From contig WHTP01000006.1 in assembly GCA_009377695.1 (NCBI GenBank), positions 1-64,000 on the forward strand: 64,000 nucleotides of DNA, written 5' to 3'. Below the pieces are notes generated by a model. The model saw only the letters and a program-made list of their open reading frames with translations, was not told where the DNA came from and made no database searches. The position numbers and the translations under genes were made by a program. This document shows positions 58,857 through 64,000 of this stretch, in pieces (positions within the stretch are counted from its first letter, which is position 1; every line of letters starts with the position of its first letter). The DNA is from Hyphomicrobiales bacterium. GTDB taxonomy: Bacteria; Pseudomonadota; Alphaproteobacteria; Rhizobiales; Xanthobacteraceae.

Positions 58857-60050
58857 CTACCGCCCCTGCGCGACGCCGCCGCGATTCCAGCCCCGCGCGC
58901 CCTCTCCGTAGATCTCGTAGCCGGTGTCGGTGACGGCGATGGTGTCCTCGAGCTTGATGAAACCGCGCTTGGGATGCAACAGCGTCGTCTCCACCGACAC
59001 TACCATGCCGGTCTCGAGCGGCCGCGTCGCGTCATAGGCGTCGTACGGCACCGGTCCGGTTGCGGTCAGCCGCGGCGCCTCGTGGCTGACGAGCCCCATC
59101 CCATGCGCCAGGAAATGCATGTGATTGTGCTGCTTCGACTTGGCGAGCAGCGCCTCGGCCGATGCATAGATCTCGCCGCCCATGACGCCCGCCTTCACCG
59201 GCTTCATCGAGGCGCGCTGAATGTCCTCGATCTCGCCCAGCACGTCCACAAGCTCCGCGTCGGGTTCGCCCAAGATCGCCATGCGGGCGAGGTCGCCGAT
59301 ATAGCCGTGGAAATTTCCACCGGAATCGAGCGAGAGCACATCGCCCTCCTCCCAGCGCTGATCGGACGGCGCGCGGTTGTGGCTCGCTCCGGCGGCGATC
59401 AGGCAATATTCGAACGTGAGCCCGCGATTTGTCTCCTCGACCTTGAGCGCATCCGCCAGCTCCTGCTTGGTGGTACCGGCGCCGTGGTTCGCGATCACCG
59501 CCTGCATGGAGTCGATGACGCGCTCGGACGCGATCCGCACCATCTCAAGCTCGGCCGGAGATTTGCGCGCGCGCAATCGCTCCAGTACGAACAATGCATC
59601 GACGATATCGGCGTCGGGCAGCGTAGCGCGCAGCGCCGCCGCCGCATCCATCGGCAGGAACGCCATCTCAACGCCGACGCACCGTACGTTGCCGATCTTC
59701 TTGATATGCTCGACCGCCTTCTTCATCACGTCGACCGAGCCCGACGACGTGCAATTCGCTTCCGGCGTCCAGAACGGCGTCACCTCCCGCTGGAAGTTTT
59801 CGAGCCGGTGGCCGAAGAATGCCGCCTTGTCGGGCGCGCCTTTCGGGTAGACGACGATCGGCAGGTAACGGCTGAGCCCCATCGCGTCCATGTAGTCGAA
59901 GAAGAACGCGCGATGGCCGCCGAGCAGGTATTGCACATTGTGCTTCGAGGTCGCGAGCAGCACGTCGATGCCCGCTTCTTCCATGAGGCCATCAAGCCGT
60001 TTGGTATCGAACGGAATAGACGACGCAGCCGGCTTTGCGGATGTGAGCAT
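58857..60050 (-). CDS. M24-family Xaa-Pro-type metallopeptidase
   Basis: A 397-residue M24B hydrolase with all five metal ligands: 'LSLDSGGNFHGYIGDLARM' (two Asp), 'FLAHGMGLVSHEAP' (His), 'MVVSVETTL' (Glu) and 'IKLEDTIAVTDTGYE' (Glu). The N-terminal creatinase domain starts 'RLDGLMEEAGIDVLLATSKHNVQYLLGGHRAFFFDYMDA'. Such enzymes cleave Xaa-Pro bonds or, in catabolic clusters, related C-N bonds. It is divergent from the Bug gene at 60243 with a 192-bp shared promoter region. It contrasts with the two ligand-less M24 proteins at 49.9-52.1 kb. Confidence 0.93.
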   Translation of the reverse strand: MLTSAKPAASSIPFDTKRLDGLMEEAGIDVLLATSKHNVQYLLGGHRAFFFDYMDAMGLSRYLPIVVYPKGAPDKAAFFGHRLENFQREVTPFWTPEANCTSSGSVDVMKKAVEHIKKIGNVRCVGVEMAFLPMDAAAALRATLPDADIVDALFVLERLRARKSPAELEMVRIASERVIDSMQAVIANHGAGTTKQELADALKVEETNRGLTFEYCLIAAGASHNRAPSDQRWEEGDVLSLDSGGNFHGYIGDLARMAILGEPDAELVDVLGEIEDIQRASMKPVKAGVMGGEIYASAEALLAKSKQHNHMHFLAHGMGLVSHEAPRLTATGPVPYDAYDATRPLETGMVVSVETTLLHPKRGFIKLEDTIAVTDTGYEIYGEGARGWNRGGVAQGR

Positions 60051-60242
60051 GATCGAAGCTCCTGGAGTTCCTCATGGTGCCGCGCAGGACACCGCTATTA
60101 GACCGGATGGTGGGCCGGACTCGCGGCGAAGACAAGCCCCGCGGATTGGAATGCCACCCCACCTGATTAGCCGCACCGTGTCTTACTTGACGCTTGCAGG
60201 CGCGATTGGCAACGTCGCGTCAAACGTCAAGGGAGGAAATGC

Positions 60243-61310
60243 ATGCGCGCCATTCGTCCGGCGCGGGAGCTGATGGCGCCCGCGCTTCTTGGTCTCGCGT
60301 TCTTAAACATCGCCTTTCCCACATCGGCCCATGCCCAAGCCGATTTCTACAAAGGCAAGACCGTGGAAATCATCATCTCGAGCGGCGCCGGCGGCGGCCT
60401 CGACACCAACGGACGAATTGTCGCGCGCCATCTCGGCAATCACATCCCGGGCAATCCGACCGTGGTGGCCAAGAACATGCCGGGCGCCGGCCACATCCGC
60501 GCGGCGAACTATGTGTTCAGCCAGGCACCGAAGGACGGCACCACGATCGGGACCTTCATTCCGATCTTCGTGATGGCGCATGTGCTCGAACGCAGCAAAG
60601 GCATCCAGTTCAATCCCGCGAATTTCCAATGGCTGGTCTCGACCTCGTCGAGCAATTCGACGGTCTATGTCTGGCATACGACCGGCGTGAAATCGCTGGA
60701 GGACGCCATGCAGCGCGAGGTGCTGATGGGCGGCACCGGCGTCAGCTCCTACAACGTCATCTATCCGACCGTGCTCAACAGTTTGGTCGGCACCAAGTTC
60801 AAGCTCGTCACCGGCTACAAGAGCACGACCGAGATCGCGATCGCGATGGAGCGCGGCGAGGTGCAGGGCCGCGCCGGCAACAATTTCAACAGCCTGACCT
60901 CGGAACACGGCGACTGGCTCAAGACCGGCAAGATCAACCTGCTCGCGCAGGTCGGGCTTGAGCGCGATCCCGACTTCCCGAAGGTCCCGCTCATCACCGA
61001 ATTCGCCAAGACCGACGAGGCACGCCAGATCCTGCGTTTCTTCTCGACCGACGTCGTGATCGGCCGCCCGTTCGTGACCTCGCCGGGCGTGCCGGCCGAG
61101 CGCGTCGTGCTGCTACGTCAGGCCTTCGACCGCATGTTGAAAGACAAGGCCTTCCGCGAGGACGCCAAGAAGGCCGGCATCGAGATCTCGCCCGTCGGCG
61201 GGGTCGCGATCCAGAAGATCGTCGCCGACTTCATGAACACGCCGGCGGACGTCGTCGCGAAGGCGAAGGCCGCGATGGAGCCTGGAGACACGACCGAGCG
61301 CAAGAAATAA
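60243..61310 (+). CDS. Tripartite-transporter-type substrate-binding protein (Bug-like)
   Basis: A 355-residue periplasmic receptor. The signal peptide ends 'FPTSAHAQ', then 'ADFYKGKTVEIIISSGAGGGLDTNGRIVARHLGNHIPGNPTVVAKNMPGAGHIRAANYVFSQAPKDGTTIG' and 'GYKSTTEIAIAMERGEVQGRAGNN'. It belongs with the 57668-58696 product to one Bug subgroup. GGAGGAAATGC precedes the ATG. The next gene starts 6 bp after its stop, so they form an operon divergent from the M24 peptidase. Confidence 0.92.
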   Translation: MRAIRPARELMAPALLGLAFLNIAFPTSAHAQADFYKGKTVEIIISSGAGGGLDTNGRIVARHLGNHIPGNPTVVAKNMPGAGHIRAANYVFSQAPKDGTTIGTFIPIFVMAHVLERSKGIQFNPANFQWLVSTSSSNSTVYVWHTTGVKSLEDAMQREVLMGGTGVSSYNVIYPTVLNSLVGTKFKLVTGYKSTTEIAIAMERGEVQGRAGNNFNSLTSEHGDWLKTGKINLLAQVGLERDPDFPKVPLITEFAKTDEARQILRFFSTDVVIGRPFVTSPGVPAERVVLLRQAFDRMLKDKAFREDAKKAGIEISPVGGVAIQKIVADFMNTPADVVAKAKAAMEPGDTTERKK

Positions 61311-61316
61311 CGAGCA

Positions 61317-62306
61317 ATGAAGAAACTGCACCTGACGATCGCCACCCAGGACTACGATCACTTCCGCGATTTCCGTACCGGCGAGGTCCGCGCCGAAGGC
61401 ATCGAGCACACCTGGCTGATGCCGGAACTGCACGAGATTTTCGCGCGTTTCACCGCCAACCGCGAATGGGACGTAAGCGAATTGTCGTTCGCGAAGTTCG
61501 CCGCCCAGGTAACGCGCAAGAACGCCGACATCCTCGCGCTGCCGGTGGTCTGCTCGCGGCATTTCCGGTTCTCGGCGTTCTTCGTCAACAAGAACAGCAA
61601 GATCAAAAGCGCGAAAGATCTCAAGGGCAAAACGATCGGCTCGCCGGAATGGGCGCACACGGCTGCCGTCTACATGCGCGGCTGGCTCGGCGACGAGTGC
61701 GGCGTCGGCCTCAAGGACGTGCACTGGTACCAGGCGGGCTTGAACCAGCCTGGCCGTGCCGAGAAGGTCGAGCTCTCGATCCCGCCGGGCGTGACGCTGA
61801 CGCGCGTCGAGGACAAATCGCTCTCCGACATGCTGGCGACGGGCGAGATCGACTGCGCGCTGGTGGCGCGGCCGCCCGACTGCTTCATGCGCGGCCATCC
61901 CGACGTCGAGCGGCTGTTCCCGAACTACCTTGAAATGGAAGAGGACTACTACGCGCGCTCCAAGGTCTGGCCGATCATGCACGTGATCGCGATCAAGACG
62001 TCGATTCTCGACCGAGATCCCTGGGTGGCTGGCAGCCTCTACAACGCCTTCGTCGAGTCCAAGGAGCGCAGCATCCGCCGGCTCACCGACGTCACGGTAT
62101 CGCGTTATCCGCTGCCCTGGCTCACGACCTATGCGCGACGGATGCGCGATGCGTTCGGCGGCGATCCGTTCCCCTACGGGATCGACGAGAACCGGCCGAC
62201 ACTGGAGCAGTTCATGCGCTACACCTACGAGCAGGGCATCGCCCACCGCCATGCCAAGGTCGATGACATCTTCCCGCAGGGGATGATGGTTGAGCACCTG
62301 ACGTGA
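61317..62306 (+). CDS. 4,5-dihydroxyphthalate-decarboxylase-like (Pht5/SBP-fold) protein
   Basis: A 329-residue cytosolic protein (no signal peptide) with the periplasmic-binding-protein fold: 'LHLTIATQDYDHFRDFRTGEVRAEGIEHTWL', 'WDVSELSFAKFAAQVTRKNADILALPVVCSRHFRFSAFFVN', 'IKSAKDLKGKTIGSPEWAHTAAVYMRGWLGDECGV', 'LWYQAG'-like 'VHWYQAGLNQPGR', and 'EDYYARSKVWPIMHVIAIKTSIL'. This matches proteins named after 4,5-dihydroxyphthalate decarboxylase (Pht5), although many carry out unknown reactions. Together with the upstream Bug receptor it points to an aromatic acid route (inference). Confidence 0.87.
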   Translation: MKKLHLTIATQDYDHFRDFRTGEVRAEGIEHTWLMPELHEIFARFTANREWDVSELSFAKFAAQVTRKNADILALPVVCSRHFRFSAFFVNKNSKIKSAKDLKGKTIGSPEWAHTAAVYMRGWLGDECGVGLKDVHWYQAGLNQPGRAEKVELSIPPGVTLTRVEDKSLSDMLATGEIDCALVARPPDCFMRGHPDVERLFPNYLEMEEDYYARSKVWPIMHVIAIKTSILDRDPWVAGSLYNAFVESKERSIRRLTDVTVSRYPLPWLTTYARRMRDAFGGDPFPYGIDENRPTLEQFMRYTYEQGIAHRHAKVDDIFPQGMMVEHLT

Positions 62307-62384
62307 TGCGGCGGCCGGTAGGCGCGACCACCGTGATGACCGCGGCGATTCGGTTTGCGCCAGAGACCGGGCAGCCCGCGAGCG

Positions 62385-62430
62385 GCAGCCGGTGCCTGCC
62401 AGATCATGCAGCCGGTGCCTGCCAGATCAT
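62385..62430. repeat. 23-bp perfect tandem repeat
   Basis: GCAGCCGGTGCCTGCCAGAT followed by CAT is present twice without a gap (62385-62407 and 62408-62430). It lies 80 bp after the Pht5-like gene in otherwise unremarkable DNA. Confidence 0.9.
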
Positions 62431-62559
62431 TATGCGTGATTTTTTCATCTAATCGGTAATTTACTGCCGTTATAGATGCTACCCGCCCCCTTTTCGTCGT
62501 TATCGGCCATTACGTCCGCACCCCATCGGTATCGTAAGAGTTGTAAGCGGAGGACGGGG

Positions 62560-62796
62560 GTGCGTATGACGGCATCAAACGACAATCGACGTGTCCGCAA
62601 GAAGCGCAGTGGAGCCAAGGTACCGAAGTCGCTGGCCACGATGACTCGGGTCCTCGCGGATATCTACGCCCACCCGCCTAAGCACACAGTCAATCGCGAG
62701 GACGAGTCACTCGCCTGGCTTGGAGACGAACGGCACGTGCCTGCAGTCGATACTGGTGGGCACAACGCGTCGCCGGTGGGCGAGACGGAAAGATGA
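62560..62796 (+). CDS. Hypothetical small basic protein
   Basis: About 78 residues, 'MTASNDNRRVRKKRSGAKVPKSLATMTRVLADIYAHPPKHTVNREDESLAW', strongly basic at the N-terminus. GGAGG is six bases before a GTG at 62560 (with an ATG at 62566 in frame), so this short gene has real translation signals. I do not recognise a family. It stands alone. Confidence 0.6.
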   Translation: MRMTASNDNRRVRKKRSGAKVPKSLATMTRVLADIYAHPPKHTVNREDESLAWLGDERHVPAVDTGGHNASPVGETER

Positions 62797-63490
62797 TCTG
62801 ACCGCTCTTGGTATAGCGAGCAGGACGACCGTCAATCGCAGACACCAGTTGCGCAAGCCGAGCACTCGTCCGGCGGCGGATGCCCAATGGTGTCCGGCGA
62901 AGCCTCTAACCGCCGTGAGTAGAACGCGAGATCGAACGCGCGGGCACCGACCGTTTAAAAAAGCCGACGCGTTAAAAGCTGACGCGGCCAGGCCCCGCCG
63001 GGACAAACTCGCGCGAACCATCTTGCAAGACACGACGACCGCACTCGAAATGGATCGCCGAACCATCGGCGGCAATGTCGGCCTGCGCGTGGTGTGGTGA
63101 TCGGCTTTCCGCTGCCCGCCAGCAGTCGCATGCGCGGATCATGTTACTGCTGTCTCTTCTTACAAGGTACTCATCTACTGCTTTGATATTCGCCGATATA
63201 CAGTAACATCTTATGACCGATAAATAATACGGCTTGTTGATATGGTCTTTTATACTTTGCAATTTGACCGATTCATGTTTTCATTTTGATGCTCGCGTCA
63301 CACATGAGCTCTGCTGAGCGGTTCGTGACGAATGCCAGTCAATGGATCAACAGCGATGGCGAGGCGCGGCAGAAAGCTCATCGTTATGGGACGTGGAGGG
63401 TCGAGTTCGCGCGCACTTCGTTAGGCTGCTGTTCTGTAACCGGTCGAATCGAACGAAGCGCCCGCATCCGTCCCCCCGGCGGCTGGGGAA
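62797..63490. other. Intergenic region with AT-rich block, no supported gene
   Basis: The ORFs here (62720-63100 plus, 62707-63075 and 62972-63262 minus) lack good start signals and recognisable sequence. From about 63130 to 63290 the composition falls to a visibly AT-rich stretch (for example TTATGACCGATAAATAATAC), which contrasts with the rest of the window. It probably holds the promoter of the autotransporter gene or marks the edge of acquired DNA. Confidence 0.5.
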
Positions 63491-64000
63491 ATGCGATTCA
63501 AAGTGCGCGAGGTGCTGCAGAACGCGGCTGTGGTGCGCGGGGTAGCGGCTGCCTGGAGCGCCGGCTGCCCTCATCGTCGGCGCGGGAATTCGCCCGTAAC
63601 GACATCGGCATTGGCGCTCGCCTCGGCGCTGACGGCCATGACCGGGCCTGCTGCGGCGCAGAACTGGATCGGCATGACCAGCACAGACTGGACGGTTGGA
63701 AGCAATTGGGACAGTGGCGTGGCGCCGACGAGCACCACCGACGCCTTTATCGACACGACAGCATTCAACCGGACCGTGATCGGCGTCTCGGGCGCGGTGA
63801 ATGCCACGAGCGGCATTATCCATATCGGCGACGCCAACGGTTCGTCGGGCAACCTGACCATTCAGAACGGCGCCACGCTGACAACGAGCGGCTCGCGCGG
63901 CGTGATCGCTGCGAACCCCGGCTCTAACGGCGTCGTAACCGTGACCGGCGTCAACTCCAGCTGGACCATTTCCGGCATTCTCTCCGTCGGAAGCGAGGGC
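63491..64000 (+). CDS. Autotransporter (type V secretion) passenger, partial
   Basis: 170 residues of an open frame running off the window end, hence absent from the ORF track. It starts 'MRFKVREVLQNAAVVRGVAA' with a long, ESPR-like leader, then 'TSALALASALTAMTGPAAAQNW' as signal. The passenger has 'TDWTVGSNWDSGVAPTSTTDAFIDTT' and 'GNLTIQNGATLTTSG', then 'SNGVVTVTGVNSSWTISGILSVGSEG'. These are the G-x-L-T-I-x-N-G / V-T-V-T-G-x-x-S-x-W-T motifs of T5SS/PEP-CTERM-associated repeats and predict a beta-helix. The barrel should lie beyond 64000. GGCTGGGGAA precedes the ATG, weakly. Confidence 0.82.
   Translation, partial: MRFKVREVLQNAAVVRGVAAAWSAGCPHRRRGNSPVTTSALALASALTAMTGPAAAQNWIGMTSTDWTVGSNWDSGVAPTSTTDAFIDTTAFNRTVIGVSGAVNATSGIIHIGDANGSSGNLTIQNGATLTTSGSRGVIAANPGSNGVVTVTGVNSSWTISGILSVGSEG

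Noticed and set aside
62720-63100. 126-residue plus-strand ORF after the small basic protein
   Set aside because: It overlaps the better-signalled 62560-62796 gene in another frame, has no ribosome binding site and no recognisable sequence.
1-64000. tRNA, rRNA or riboswitch genes
   Set aside because: No stretch with a convincing cloverleaf, rRNA core sequence or known riboswitch consensus was found by eye; a covariance-model scan would be needed to exclude small RNAs.

Overview
This window looks like chromosome of a high-GC alphaproteobacterium of the order Hyphomicrobiales, close to the Bradyrhizobium/Rhodopseudomonas/Xanthobacteraceae area. The pointers are a GapR nucleoid protein, an aa3-oxidase subunit IV gene beside a split pntAA-pntAB-pntB transhydrogenase operon, a DUF1036 gene coupled to pyruvate kinase, DUF882, DUF1244, DUF465 and DUF3551 proteins, the short Cys-free form of bL36, and seven stand-alone TctC/Bug-type binding proteins. 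This placement is inference from gene content. No rRNA, tRNA, CRISPR array, phage or transposase gene was seen.

Layout. 0-4.1 kb: three Bug proteins, two of them a tandem duplicate, and two divergent DUF465 genes. 4.3-9.3 kb: a TetR-HlyD-RND efflux operon with a palindromic operator. 9.9-12.8 kb: a frameshifted Gly-rich secreted protein, ribosomal protein bS21, an alpha/beta hydrolase and small unknowns. 12.9-15.3 kb: two YCII/DGPF proteins and an ECF sigma factor (ECF42-like). 15.9-21 kb: a P2-type cation ATPase, a Tat-exported metallo-beta-lactamase-fold protein and an SCO protein, with a duplicated SCO fragment. 21-25.8 kb: a UbiD-like decarboxylase, a DUF3551 protein, an mgtC remnant, an MFS transporter and a Bug protein. 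25.8-32.1 kb: transhydrogenase, an ABC1 kinase, a SIMPL protein and an AbrB/Doc toxin-antitoxin pair with a 33-bp perfect palindrome. 32.2-47.3 kb: mostly core genes (oligopeptidase F, an NtrC-type regulator, an L,D-transpeptidase, a DUF882 protein, GapR, glycerate 2-kinase, pyruvate kinase, bL36). 47.5-49.9 kb: a ZnuD-like TonB receptor behind a Zur-like box. 49.9-62.3 kb: a 12-gene uptake/catabolic cluster made of three M24-fold proteins, an SsuABC-type ABC transporter, an LLM flavin monooxygenase, a two-domain VOC protein, two Bug proteins and a dihydroxyphthalate-decarboxylase-like protein. The window ends inside an autotransporter.

The most unusual signal is not a gene. Five loci carry palindromes of 70-80 bp. 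By sequence they fall into four types (A, B, C, D) whose stems differ but remain self-complementary. They share CTAG/AGTG-like ends, a common stem register and a similar loop core. They come in fixed A-B and C-D pairs with conserved spacers, and one locus is an A/B chimera. This looks like one superfamily of hairpin elements that has diversified by compensatory change.

The other main leads are the unexplained uptake/catabolic cluster with M24 proteins that have lost their metal ligands, the Zur-like box between bL36 and the TonB receptor, the toxin-antitoxin palindrome, and the hairpin over the sigma-factor start codon. Starts were moved from the ORF track wherever a ribosome binding site or signal peptide supported it. 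All family names come from reading the sequence; no search was run.
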